Source: Panopea generosa
Taxonomy: Eukaryota > Mollusca > Bivalvia > Adapedonta > Hiatellidae
Direction of reading: 5' to 3'
Length of the DNA: 64,000 bases
Assembly: GCA_029582155.1 (NCBI GenBank)
Contig: CM055901.1
Location: 39,608,616-39,672,615 of the forward strand
Under the pieces are notes generated by a model. The model did no database searches. It saw only the letters and a program-made list of their open reading frames with translations, and was not told the origin of the DNA. Every line of letters starts with the position of its first letter. The stretch's first letter is position 1. The position numbers and the translations under genes are program-made. Positions 12,101 to 22,600 of the stretch are shown piece by piece.

Positions 12101-13254
12101 AAGGGTCACCCAAGGAACATTTCTGCGAAATTGTTTTAAAATTGATCTGGTGGTTTCTGACAAGAAGATTTTTTAAGTTTTTACTATAGCTTATAAAGTA
12201 AACTAACCCCTACCCCCGGCCGCCATGTTTTTTGATGAATCACTACGGTTTAAACAAACTTCGTGGGGGTTCCTCCAAGGAACATTTCTGTGAAATTATT
12301 TTAAAATCAAGCCAGTAGTTTCTGACAAGAAGATTTTTTAAGTTTTTACTAATTAAACTTGCCGCGCCCCCTGGCGGCCATGTTTTTTGACGAATCAAGA
12401 TGGCTTGAACAAACTTGGTAGAGGGCCACCTAAGGACCATTTCTGTGAAATTATTTTAAAATCGAGCCAGTAGTTTCTGACAAGAAGATTTTTTAAGTTT
12501 TTATTAAACTTGCCCCGCCCCCTGGCGGCCATGTTTTTTGACGAGTCACTAAGGTTTGAACAAAGTTGGTGGGGGTTCCTCCAAGGAACATTTCTGTGAA
12601 ATTATTTTAAAATCGAGCCAGTAGTTTCTGACAAGTTTTTACTATAGCTTATATAGTAAACTATCCCCACCCCCTGGCAGCCATGATTTCTGATTAATCA
12701 AGATGGCTTGAACAAGGTCACCCAAGGAAAATTTCTGTGAAATTATTTTAAAATCGAGCCAGTAGTTTCTGACAAGAAGATTTTTTTAAGGTTTCTACTA
12801 TAGCTTATATAGTAAACTAACCCCACCACCCTGGTCGCCATGTTTTTTGACGAATCAAGATGGCTTGAACAAACTTGGTAGAGGGTCAACCTAGGAACAT
12901 TTTATGTAAAGTTATATCAAAATTGGCCCAGTGATTTCAGAGAAGTTGTTAGAAGTTAAAAGTTAACGACAGACGACGGCCGACAGACAACAGACGACGG
13001 ACATCAGGCGATCACAAAAGCTCACATGTGAGCCTTCGGCTCAGGTGAGCTAAAAAGACATAATGAAATAAGAAAAGTTATTTTGAAAGAAACACTCAAA
13101 TTTTATATCACTGTCACCTATTTATTAAAGTATTCATTTCATATAAATTTTATAACTTGATTCAATTTACACTTGCATGGTTCTTACCTTCTGTGACTTG
13201 AATAGGACACGGTTCATCAGCAGTGCATATACCATCATCATGCAGCACATCTAT
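9158..13254 (-). CDS. Probable upstream exons of the DUF6589-type gene
   Basis: Five more candidate exons lie upstream on the same strand. 9,158-9,229 encodes 24 codons (EVIYRLIHVVLFKRR...) with clean AG and GT sites and phase 0 ends. A region around 9,388-9,515 is open (SIVDSQMSENDENDYAYAQL) but its donor reads AAGTAACA, one G short of a normal site. 11,229-11,295, 11,603-11,671 and 13,188-13,254 each have AG and GT borders and encode short related peptides. The phases of the three most upstream exons agree with each other, but the join from 11,229 to 9,388 is off by one base. No start methionine is identified. Either these are true exons with a few one-base sequence errors or the 5' part of the gene is decaying. 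Confidence 0.5.
9825..10238 (-). mobile_element. 5'-truncated LINE, 3' end only
   Basis: The minus strand encodes the last roughly 66 residues of a LINE polymerase ORF (EYHFLLCCPTYRTIR, ending TLNNLIDY), followed by a 3' UTR that ends GCCAATAAACTTGAAACT. The HFLL-C-P-Y spacing is typical of the zinc-binding tail after the RT domain. A perfect 12-bp direct repeat CTTTGAACATCA flanks it at 9,813-9,824 and 10,239-10,250. It is a dead-on-arrival insertion caused by incomplete reverse transcription. Confidence 0.75.
10251..11228. other. AT-rich intron or intergenic sequence
   Basis: Simple AT-rich runs are prominent (for example TATATATTATATTATATAATATAATTACG near 10,785-10,815). I see no gene or bounded element. 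Confidence 0.35.
11765..13052 (+). mobile_element. Bivalve-type tandem-core repeat, copy 1 (possible pearl/Helitron-like)
   Basis: The left end is CAAGAGGGCCAAGATGGCCC followed by TATATCGCTCATCTG. The right end is a hairpin, GAGCCTTCGGCTC, followed by AGGTGAGCTAAAA. Between them lies a core of about six degenerate units spaced roughly 150-165 bp, each with a phrase like GGCGGCCATGTTTTTTGACG and AACATTTCTGTGAAATTATT. Two arms around a tandem core with a 3' hairpin recall the pearl/HINE elements of molluscs, but no Helitron protein is present. Copies with the same arms occur at 46,658-49,280 (inverted) and, as an end fragment, at 53,158. Confidence 0.65.
12000..12930 (+). repeat. Tandem core of repeat copy 1
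   Basis: The marker phrase CATGTTTTTT or its variant recurs at about 12,060, 12,224, 12,379, 12,531, 12,683 and 12,839. The units are diverged, so the array is old or was copied together with its element. Confidence 0.75.
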
Positions 13255-13751
13255 CTGTTAACAATTGATAAACAAACTGACAGTTACATATACATGTATA
13301 TCACTTTCTTTTTTTTCTGTATTTAATTTAAGAAATGACTTGATATTGTCTTTTTCTTAGAGAACACATAGAGAACACTTAGGAACCATTATTTAATGAA
13401 CAGGTATGGTAAGTAAATTAATTTGAATATTTATGTTAGTATGGGCTTGTACTTAAAGATAATATAACATTGAGAGACTGACTTAGTTTAAACATATTTT
13501 ATTTCAATATCTATATGTTGCAATACAATAACATGTAATATTTTATAAGCAGTAAGAATGATACACAGATAGAAAATGGATTGGATTGAAAGCATGCTTA
13601 TGTATATCAGCTCCATGCTTAAACAGATACAATGATGGCAGATAAACGTTTAATGTTATTGGTAATGTTTCAGTACCTAATTTACGTTAATAAATTGTGT
13701 AGAAAGTTAGTAGAACAAAAGTTTATATTTATTATATTAATTTTAAATTGC

Positions 13752-13797
13752 AGAGAGAGAGAGAGAGAGAGAAATAAAGAGAGAGAGAGAGAGAAAG
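13752..13797. repeat. (GA)n microsatellite
   Basis: Two GAGAGA runs are separated by AAATAAA. Peptides made of SL or ER repeats across it are not genes. Confidence 0.9.
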
Positions 13798-13963
13798 ATT
13801 GTCGGACTTTTACTGCTGATGTCAAAGGGAAGTCTGACGAGCCATACCGGGGGCGATCCGTAGACCGCGGGAAATTAGCTATTGGTTCCACATTAGTACA
13901 TGTATATATAAAACTATAAATAAAAAAATATATATAAGACTACAAGTGACCACCTTAAGAGAA

Positions 13964-15359
13964 TCAATTGCTCTTAATAATGTAGTTATGAACAGATTTG
14001 AAGATCGCATTATGTTGCTGTAAAGATAGATTACAATTGCCAAAAAGTAAAATGTCGAGAGATATTGTAGTAATATTACGAAGTTCATTCGTCATTGTGC
14101 TTCTCAAGTTGGAGTAGCAAGTACACTTGAAAAAGAAGTGATACGTAGTTTCTGTTTCGCCCCATATGCAAGGAGGCGATTCAACAATTCCTTTCTGAAA
14201 GAGATAGTAATTCAAGCAACTGCAGTTAGTTCTTAGCTTACAATGAAGAATTTGCTCCTTTCTAGAACCATTATAGAAGTACTGTGGGACTTTCTTTTTA
14301 TCCTTGTTTAGGAGATATTTAAATGCACCAACAGAGAAGGCACTCCGTATGTTCAATGGAAGGTCGTACCATTCACGTATGGCCGAAGGAAGAAACGATT
14401 TGTAATAGAGTGAAGTTCGTGAGCGGACTGTTTGGAGATTTTCAGAGTTTCTTAAGTTGTAATTAGAGGTGTCAGCAACAGATGCAGGAATTAAAGTGGA
14501 AAGGTACTCAGACGAGAGGTTGCTACTAGTTTTGTAGAATTGCGTGAGTTTGTGCTTTGTTTTTCTCGTTTCGAGTGATTCCCAACAAACTTCGTTGTAT
14601 AGTACATGAATAGAAACTAATTTTGTTACACCACAGACGATACATGCTGCTTCGTTCTGAACTTTATCAAGTTATTGTTTTTTGTACTGGGTACAATTAC
14701 TCCAGACAGTATCAGCATATTCCAAGACAGGTCGGATAAATGATTGGTAGATAACCTCAAGAGATTTACGGTCTAAGTTGTATTCGAGGCGACGCATAAT
14801 ATTAATTCGTTTCCAGGCCTTTGCAGTAATGTAATTAATGTGTTTGTGCCATGTACAGTCATTTGTTAGGTAAATGCCCAGATGCTTATGTGTTTTGACA
14901 TCTTCAATGACCTCGTTTGACATGATTAAAGGAGGATGTAGTTGGCTGTTGTGTTTGCGGGAAAAGAGAACCGATTCAGACTTAGATGGATTGAACATAA
15001 CCAGCCATCTTCTGGCCCAAGAAGAGATCTTTTCTATATCATTATTAAGGATAGCAGCTGTTTCGTCTGGTTGTTCATCTATAACGTATAAGCTAGTGTC
15101 ATCTGCAAAAAGGCGTATATTGCTCCCAATTTCGTCGACAATATCATTAATAAAAATTAGAAATAATAAAGGACCCAAGATAGAGCCTTGAGGAACACCT
15201 GATTGTAAAGAAACATGATTAGATTGAATGCCTGGCAAAACAACTTGTTGCTTTCTGTTAGACAGGTAATTAATGAACCAAGAATGAAGATTGCCTGTTA
15301 TGCCAGCGTTTTGTAATTTAACGAGAAGACCTCGATACCAAACTTTATCGAATGCTCTT
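13964..15359 (-). pseudogene. LINE reverse transcriptase, 5'-truncated
   Basis: The minus strand encodes the second half of a LINE RT. It starts inside the RT at RAFDKVWYRGLLVKL and includes SGVPQGSILGPLLFLIFIND, the catalytic box LFADDTSLY and the thumb (KTHKHLGIYL). The frame then continues through a single in-frame TAA at 14,672 into EWYDLPLNIRSAFSVGAF and a zinc-like tail (C-I-W-G-E-T-E-T-T-Y-H-F-F-F-K-C), ending at 13,964. No endonuclease remains, and the 5' break at about 15,359 is abrupt, as expected for target-primed insertion. Target duplications are not clear. Apart from the stop the frame is intact over about 460 codons. Confidence 0.85.
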
Positions 15360-15499
15360 TAACTATTTAGTTTCTATTTAGAAGAGAATACCTGTTATAA
15401 TATATGAAGGACATGGATTATTCTGAATGATTTTTTTATTAATTCACATTAAGTCTTAAACATCAAGTTATGAACTGGTTTGAAAAGAACAATACATGT

Positions 15500-16560
15500 C
15501 CATCCAATTGGGTTTCTTCTGTTAAATTTGGGCTTCCATTCCACCTTTAACCCCTCTCATGTTACTACAATTGTCCATCAACATGCTAATGTTCCTGGAA
15601 CCAAGATGGTCAATTACCACTCTACATGAATCAGTACCAAGCCATAATATTCAGAACTTTGTCATTGTTGTTGTTTGCAGCCTCTTCCATATTTAACAAT
15701 AATTTGTTGTTTTTAACTCTCGTTTCGATTCTTCCTTGAAACATTTAGCTACACCATGATTGTGTGTTTATTAAGATGCACTTGTTCTGTATATTGTGGT
15801 CTTATCCTCACTCATGTTTGACTTAGTTGGGCAGGTCTTCAGCCAAGGAGAAAGGCAGGCAGTTTTTGCTCAAGAGTTTAGATGACCTTGATCTGTGCAA
15901 CTCTCTCTGTAATTGAAGCTGCTTGGATTGATTTGGACTGATGAGCCTGGGAGCACCTGAAAATGATAACATCAAAAATATTTTGTAAAAAATGTGATGC
16001 TATACTATACAAACTATACTTCATTGAGAAGTATGCACACAAACTTAGCTACAGTAGAACTGGAGTTTCTCACTTTAAGTCGTAATAGAAAAATGCTTAG
16101 CACTATAAAAAACTTGTGAAAGGCAAATAAAAAAGACTGGAACCCATTACTTTATACACAAATCCATAATCCCCACTAACCCATTGTATTCCAGGCCTAT
16201 AGAATGAGTTAGAGAAGACAAGAGTGGAAAAAAGGTGGGTGGGGTACTGTGACTCATATTGACTAATGTCTGTGTTCATAGTACAGCCTTTTGCCAGCTA
16301 GACAGACAAAACAAATCACCTACTTGGTTTGATTTGTCAGTTCTTATTGGTGTTTTTGTGTTAAGGGTCCTCTGTGTGCAAACCCAATACCTTTCTTCCA
16401 CTCACTTGTAAATAATCATCTACAAGCATGCGTCGCAAAATGCCATGCCAATGGTATCTGGTTTCTTCAATCACTGTCCAAATTTCTGACCCTGAGAATC
16501 ATTCTTGTCCAGCCATTTCCATTTGTTTGTCACATCTTTCTCCCAATACTGGTGTTAGAA
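15500..16560 (-). pseudogene. Decayed hAT-like transposase gene
   Basis: Several fragments on the minus strand fit one hAT-like protein. Near 16,400-16,560 there is KWKWLDKNDSQGQK and then FCDAC, the start of a BED-like zinc finger. Near 15,820-15,960 there is CLPFSLAEDLPN. Near 15,520-15,610 there is LMDNCSNMRGVKGG, which resembles the segment after the first catalytic block in a group of animal hAT-like proteins. Stops and shifts occur every few dozen codons, so the copy is dead. Terminal repeats are not recognisable. Confidence 0.45.
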
Positions 16561-17321
16561 TCTAAACACTTGTCTTCATATTGTCAAGTTTATAACAAAA
16601 AATGACTATGTGTAACAAGTAGACGGTAGATCGCCAGTAGCAGAGGAAATTGCTGTAAGCGGTTATAATTGTTTTGAAAATCCAATTTGGGCTATAAATA
16701 GATAAACAGGGCATGCTGATAGTAGAGGAAAGCGGTTATTTAAATTAAACAATATTCGTCTCAAGCCCGAGTTTCGGAGCTTTTCATCTAGCATTGGTCT
16801 GTTTAAGCTATTAACTCGATAAAAATAATACGATTGACCTGTAGATGCAAAATTACCCACTTTTTCAATATGATATATTTATATAATTTTCGGCAAAAAC
16901 AAAACCTTTTAGTAAAAATGACAAAACATACGTCCCCCCTCCCCCTTTCTTATTAAACCTTCTTGTCAATAACTACGTGAAGCTTGACAACCTTACCATG
17001 TTGGTAGAACTTGCAATGTGTCGTTTATCAGACAAGACAATAATAGCCGTTTTCTGTTTTTCTTTTAAAAAATAAATTTTTGATTGATCCTTTCGAATAA
17101 GGTTTCCTTCTGTTAAAATATATCGCCAAAACATGTTGAATAGCATAAAAAATGACACTTAACATTAACCAGTGACTTAAATTATGTTGTTGATCAGCAC
17201 AAGATAATATTTATCGCTTTTTCTTGTGTGTGTTAAGGACGTTGCCATTTTTTTATGTTTAAACATATCTCCAATGCAGAAGAGCATATTTAAGGGTCAA
17301 GGTCAAACATCAGCACACAAA
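16561..17321. other. No recognisable feature
   Basis: AT-rich sequence between the hAT-like remnant and the repeats at 17.3 kb. No gene or bounded element is supported. Confidence 0.4.
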
Positions 17322-17440
17322 CCGGTCTCTTATATTATATGAGACCGGGGGGGACCAGTCTACTCTTTAACCTGCATACAGTAGCCAGTCTACGTACCGG
17401 AAGTAGAGTGAACCAGTCCGTGGAGTTTGATACGGCTCCG
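17321..17440. repeat. Palindrome plus fragment shared with the duplicated block
   Basis: A short perfect inverted repeat (ACCGGTCTC...GAGACCGGG) is followed by two pieces that match the block at 24-42 kb in reverse. 17,370-17,399 matches 27,709-27,738, and 17,400-17,432 matches 27,143-27,175. Here the two pieces lie side by side; in the block 533 bp separate them. Confidence 0.6.
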
Positions 17441-17697
17441 TATTCTTAGTCATTGTTTCAAAATGATTGGATTACCTCGGATATTTTCGTCGAACTACGT
17501 AACCGGGCTGCAACACGGTCAAAAGATGTACACCAGAGAGGGAATGCCACTCGTAGCCGGTGCGCAGAATATTTCCGGCCACTTCAGCCGACGAATTTAG
17601 AAAAAATCTAATGGAATTTGCCTTGACGTGTAGGAAATATCTTTCAATTAGCCTTTGTTAGAGTTATTTTTACCGATTGTGAACATAGATTGAGTTG

Positions 17698-18060
17698 AGG
17701 TCATTTCGTTACCAAGTCATTTCGTAACCGGTTATTTTCGGTCATTTCGTAACCATTTTTTCGGTCATTTCGTAACAAGTTTAAAATGTTGGTCATTTCG
17801 GAACCATATTTATGGTCATTGAAAAATAATGTATAAATGGTTTATAAAGTTGAATAAAACATTGTTTTTTATTTTTTTTATGATGTTAAAATCATATTAA
17901 AATGAAAAATGACATACATGGAGTAAGTTTTGGTAATTTCGTAACCAGTTGAAGATATTGTGTAAATGGTTTATAAAGATGAATAAAGAAGGAAAAAAAT
18001 AATATTTTATGGTATTTCTATAATATTAAGATTATATTAAAATGAAAAATGACATGATGT
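17698..18060. repeat. Short GGTCATTTCGTAACC repeats and a 125-bp duplication
   Basis: The phrase GGTCATTTCGTAACC or a near variant recurs at least five times in 17,698-17,810 and once more near 17,935. A second layer is a diverged direct duplication of 17,828-17,919 and 17,952-18,056, each ending ATTAAAATGAAAAATGACAT. Confidence 0.7.
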
Positions 18061-18089
18061 AATTTGTCTTATATTTTTCATTCCATGAT

Positions 18090-18137
18090 AATATGTCGAT
18101 TTTCGTTTAATTACAATTAAAATATTACAGTGTGATT
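18090..18137. repeat. Left remnant of an 88-bp tandem array interrupted by the LINE
   Basis: TTTAATTACAATTAAAATAT matches the end of the repeat unit found to the right of the LINE. The 11-bp target duplication ACAGTGTGATT ends this piece at 18,127-18,137. Confidence 0.65.
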
Positions 18138-21100
18138 CTTCTTCTTCTTCTGCGTTCCATTTTTATGGCCGTCTTATATTCGCAGTCCAGATGCAGTGAT
18201 GAACTGCGCCGTTCTGTGTAGGTCATTGGCATTTCCCCAAAGTTTTGTGTGGAAGGGAATGTTTGCGCTCCAAGCTTCCTGACGAAGGTCTTCCAAGTGG
18301 GCACAGGTTTGCAGAATGTGGTGAGGAGTCTGTTCCTCTGAACCACATTGGCATGTGGCTGTGTCCACCAGGCCCATTTTCTTCATATGTTTTCGGAGAC
18401 CACAATGTCCAGTTCTGAGGCGGAATATAACGGTTTGTTCTCGCCTATTTAGCTGGTGAATATGGTCTTGCTTGTGGTTATAACCTCCATTACTATTTTG
18501 CCAGTCTGTTCTGAAGCTGCTTTTGAGGAGTGTCTTAGCCTCACTGTATGAAACTGGAGGATGGGGCTGCGGAAGTTTGCTCCCGTCTTTGGCTAGTCTG
18601 TCCGCAGCCTCATTCCCGGGTATGCCCACGTGAGCAGGGATCCACTGAAGCACCACATTGCTGTGCTGGGACAGGACTCTAATATTTTCCTGTAGCAATC
18701 TGGTACCCTCGTCAGTGGACCCTGATGAGAGAGCTTGTAGTGCTGACAGAGAGTCTGTGAGAAGAGCAATATTTTGCTGCTGTTCGTCAAGCTCAATCAG
18801 GCGACAGGTGGCTGCAGTGAGAGCTTGAACCTCTGCTCTGTAGTTCGAGCTTCGCTCACCAACGGGAAAAGATAGAGATGTTGGAGATCTGGTGGGGAAC
18901 TTAATGAAGACACCACTGCCTCCATTTCGTACAGCATTTTCTGCAGATCCATCTGTGAACGCATGTATCCAAGAGTGTTGGGGATATCGTTCATGTATCA
19001 TTTCCTGTGTGAGGGATTTTTGTAGAGCCTGTGATTGTGCTCCTTTCTTCCCTAGCCCTGGCACTTCTAACCTTATCTGTGGGGTTAGATTTCTCTGAAC
19101 CCACAGCTCTGGTTGAAGCATTTCTCCACCTGGTTCCAGGATGTCTGCCGTTTTCTTTTGGAGGCTCTTTACAACGTGGTTGAGGCTTTGACGTTTAAGC
19201 CTGTTCTTGGTTAGGCTTTGAAGTTTCTTGTGTAAGGGGTGGGATGGGAGTCTCTTCGCTTTCTCAGCCTGTGCAAGAGCCTTGTATTCTCTTCTAGCCT
19301 CTAGTGGTTCAAGGTCAGCTGTCTTCTCCATTTCTCTTATGGGAGTGGTTTTCATGGCCCCAAGGATTATCCTGAGTCCTGCATTTTGGACCTTGTCCAG
19401 TTTACTTTTACTGGTTCTGGAGGCAGTAATCCATGAAGAAGAGGCATATTCTGCAATGGGACGTACGGCACCGGTGTAAACTTGGCGTAAAATTTTCCCA
19501 TTTGCCCCCCAGCTTGTTCCTGCCAGCTTCTTCATGAGCGAGAGTTTCTTGTAGGCTCTTTTCTCTACCGCTTCAATGTGAGATTTCCATGTGAGGCGGG
19601 AGTCAAGTGTAGCACCTAGAAAAGTAGGTGTTTCAACTTGAGGCACTGGGTGATCATCCAGCTTCAATTTTACTTTCTCTTTTGAAGTGGAGAGTGAGAA
19701 AAGCGTTGTGACTGTTTTCAACTTGTTGATGTTGAGTGCCCACTTGCTTGTCCAGTCAGACACAGTTTGTATAGTTGTTTGGATTCTGTGGGTTGCTGTG
19801 GCTGTACTTGATTCTGAGCACCAGACAGCAAGGTCGTCAGCATGCAAGGTGTTCATGACATGCCTAGGCAAGGCTGCCACTAAGTCGTTTATGTAAACGA
19901 GAAACAAGGTGGGCGAGATGACACCACCTTGAGGAACACCTTCTCTCATCTTCACTAGGTTGCTAAGTGCTCCATCTAGTTTGACTCTTGCTGTTCTCCT
20001 GAAGAGAAAATCATTTAGCCATTTGTACATTTTTCCGCACACACCAAAACGTAGCAGCTTCAGCTGTAGACCTTCCTTCCAGACGGTGTCAAAGGCCTTT
20101 GATAGATCAAAGAAAACTGCCAGTACCTTCTTCTTTTCTTGGAAGGCATCTTCAATGTCTTGTGTAAAGTAAGACAGCTGGTCTTCTGTACTGCGATGTT
20201 GCCGATATCCAGTTTGAGTGGGTGCCAGGAGGGAATTCGACTCAAGATGCCAGAGTAGTCTCTTGTTGACGATGCGTTCTAGAAGCTTTCCAGTGCAGCT
20301 GAGAAGGCTGATTGGTCTGTAGCTCTCAGGTTTGCTCTTGTCCTTTCCTGACTTAGGGATGGGTCTGATGTGAGCTTCTTTCCACTTGGATGGAAATTTA
20401 CCAGAGTGCCAGCTGAGGTTAAAGATGTGTAGCAGGGTTCTTTTGGCCTTGTAACCAAGGTGTTTTAGCATTTCATTCGTAATGCCATCTGCTCCTGGAG
20501 CCTTCTTCTTCTTCAGCTTCTTCAGTGCTGCTTCTAGCTCTTGCATTGTCATACTATCTGACATAGAGGGGCTTGCTTCATTTTTCTGCTAAACCAGAAA
20601 AGCCCTGGTCTCCTGCCTGACTTCCCTGATCCTCTCCTGTGGTAATGTCACTGTGCTTACAGCTTCATATGTTTTGGCAAAAATATTTGCAGCTGCCTTC
20701 CCTGTGGAACAGCCATCACCTGTTAGGAGAGTTGTTTTCCTTTGCTGGCGGTTATCATCGTTTAATACATTAGTGAGCTGCCAAAGCTTCTTTGTGTCCT
20801 TCTCAAAGTTTAAAGAAGCGGTCTTGTCTTGCCAGCTCTCCTGAATCAATTCCGTCTTCTTCTGCTCAAAAGTGGCTCTCATCATGTCATGACTTGCAAT
20901 GTTTTTCACCGATGGGTCTAGCTCCATCTGTTCTCTGGCACCACTTAGCTGTTTATGCAGGTCATCTAGTTCCTCGTTCCAGAAAGGTTTGTAGTCCTTT
21001 CTGCGACCTCTGGGAATAGACTTGTGTGCTGCATTTAGGACAGCTGTGGTAAACAGATTTGAAGCTTTATCCACATTCAGGTTGGAAACTTGGATATTGG

Positions 21101-22416
21101 AGGTGTTGCTATCTGTAAGCTTCTTGAACAAGTCCCAGTTGGCCTTTTTGTAATTCCAACTAGGGGGGAGTTTACCCTCTCTATTGACTTGCCTTTGGAT
21201 AGTAAGGATGACAGGCCTATGGTCACTGCCCCCTAGCTGTGAGCACACCTCCCTCTCGGTTATTTTCTGAATGTCATCAGTAGCAATAGCCAGATCTGGA
21301 CTACTAGTAGTGTGCCAAACTCTTGAGTAAAATGTAGGTGGGTCACTGGGTTTGTTGATGAGGACAGTTTGGTTGGTAATGATCCAGTCTTCAACTTCTT
21401 CACCCTTTGCATTGAGATCCTTGTAACCCCAGCTTGGGGAATGGCTGTTGAAGTCTCCAACCGTGATCCAATTATTTTGATCATGTGAGAGAAGTGGGAG
21501 CTGGATCATTTTGTTCGGCGGGCTGTAGAGGTTACAGACTGTCAAATGCCTGTCCTTCAGGATTAGCTCCACAGTGATACATTCCGTGTCAGATTCTCCT
21601 GACCGTCCTGTTTCCACTGATGGAAGGCTATTTCTTACAAGAGTAAGAACACCGCCCTTTGGTCTGTCCTCTCGGTCTTGTCTGTAGAGCTCATAACCCC
21701 TGATGAAGAATCTATGGTTCTTGTTGAGGTGGGTCTCTTGGACGCAGCAGATGTCTACGTTGTTTGTCTTGAGGAAGTTTTGCAGCTCTAGCTTCTTGCG
21801 CTGCACCCCCTCAGCATTCCAATGCATAATGCAGAGGGGATGATGGTGACTAGTAGCATTACTCTGGTCCCCCCTAGTCACAACAGGGGTCTCAGAGTCA
21901 CAGTCAGTAGCTTGTTGTGGGCCCCTTCGAGGCTTGGGGCCCGGCACCGCCCTACCCTGGCTGCGGTTCAGCAGGACGACACCACATCGTTCTAACGATT
22001 GTTGTACGGCCATGTGATGGGTAATGCGTGTAGTGCCCGATTTTCTTCCACGCCATTTCAGGCTGGCACTTCTCCGACTTCGGTGGTTGAGGTTTTTACT
22101 CAGGGTGACCTCCTCCCCAAGAATAGCTGATTTTCAAAGCTTACGAACCTACTCTGTCCGGGGCAGTATTGTGGAGATCCTGGGTTGCCCATGCGACAGG
22201 ATCCCCCTCTCGACCTCACTGATGTGATCCAGAAGAAAGCTAAGCAGTACATTTGGCATCAGGTTGGTTGCAGAAGTTGCCGGTAAGATTGACAGGTTGC
22301 CAAGTCATTACCGCCTGCGGGGCTCCACTCCGATATTTCTGTCAGGGTTGTTTCCCTTAGCCTTATGCTATCCCTAGCACTCACAAGGCAGTGAGACTAT
22401 TTGACCCATAGCTGGG
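18138..22416 (-). mobile_element. LINE insertion with 11-bp target duplication
   Basis: The perfect repeat ACAGTGTGATT at 18,127-18,137 and 22,417-22,427 delimits a 4.28-kb insert. Its 3' end, on the minus strand, finishes with a short GAA repeat, and its 5' end lies next to a region of about 400 nt without a clear ORF. It encodes endonuclease, RT and RNase H (18,174-22,013) but no separate ORF1, so it is either a single-ORF element or lightly 5'-truncated. Intact target duplications and a nearly open frame suggest a recent insertion. Confidence 0.85.
18174..22013 (-). pseudogene. LINE polyprotein: endonuclease, RT, RNase H; one in-frame stop
   Basis: The protein would cut target DNA and copy its RNA at the nick. 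The first 474 codons (22,013-20,589) carry an exonuclease-endonuclease-phosphatase domain: MHWNAEGVQ, the E in CCVQETHL, VGDFNSHSPSWG and GGSDHRPVIL. A TAG at 20,589-20,591 interrupts the frame. Eight codons later, still in frame, comes the 796-codon remainder: KKAPGADGITNEML, the RT box FFDLSKAFDTVW, EGVPQGGVISP and LHADDLAVW (HADD in place of the usual YADD or FADD). After that comes RNase H with FTDGSA, YRAEVQAL, LLTDSLSAL and HVGIPGNEAADRLAK, then a Cys-His tail (CQCGSEEQTPHHILQTC). The domain order matches I-group LINEs. Only the stop breaks a frame of about 1,280 codons, so it may be a very young lesion, a readthrough site or an error. Confidence 0.9.
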
Positions 22417-22600
22417 ACAGTGTGATTGATCTCTTGTATTTAATAGTTTAACTAAAAACTGTTATGCTTATTGCTGATTATCCTTTAATTGCAATTAAAA
22501 TGTTACTTTGTGATTGGTCTCTTGCATTTAAATTAGTTTAACTAAAAACTATTATGCTGATTGCTGATTATCCTTTAATTGCAATTAAAATTCATAATAA
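22417..22600. repeat. 88-bp tandem array, right part
   Basis: Two units start at 22,421 and 22,509 (TGTGATTGATCTC and TGTGATTGGTCTC). Each ends CTGATTATCCTTTAATTGCA followed by ATTAAAA. The LINE entered this array. Confidence 0.8.

Noticed and set aside
11765..13052. Long non-coding RNA or gene in the tandem-core repeat
   Set aside because: Arms match other copies in the window, so it is a dispersed element; no transcript evidence can be read from sequence.
13632..13919. ORFs with RERERE or SLSLSL repeats
   Set aside because: Translation of the (GA)n microsatellite; no conserved sequence outside the repeat.
18892..21019. Plus-strand ORFs of 60-83 residues within the LINE
   Set aside because: They are antisense readings of the LINE polyprotein.
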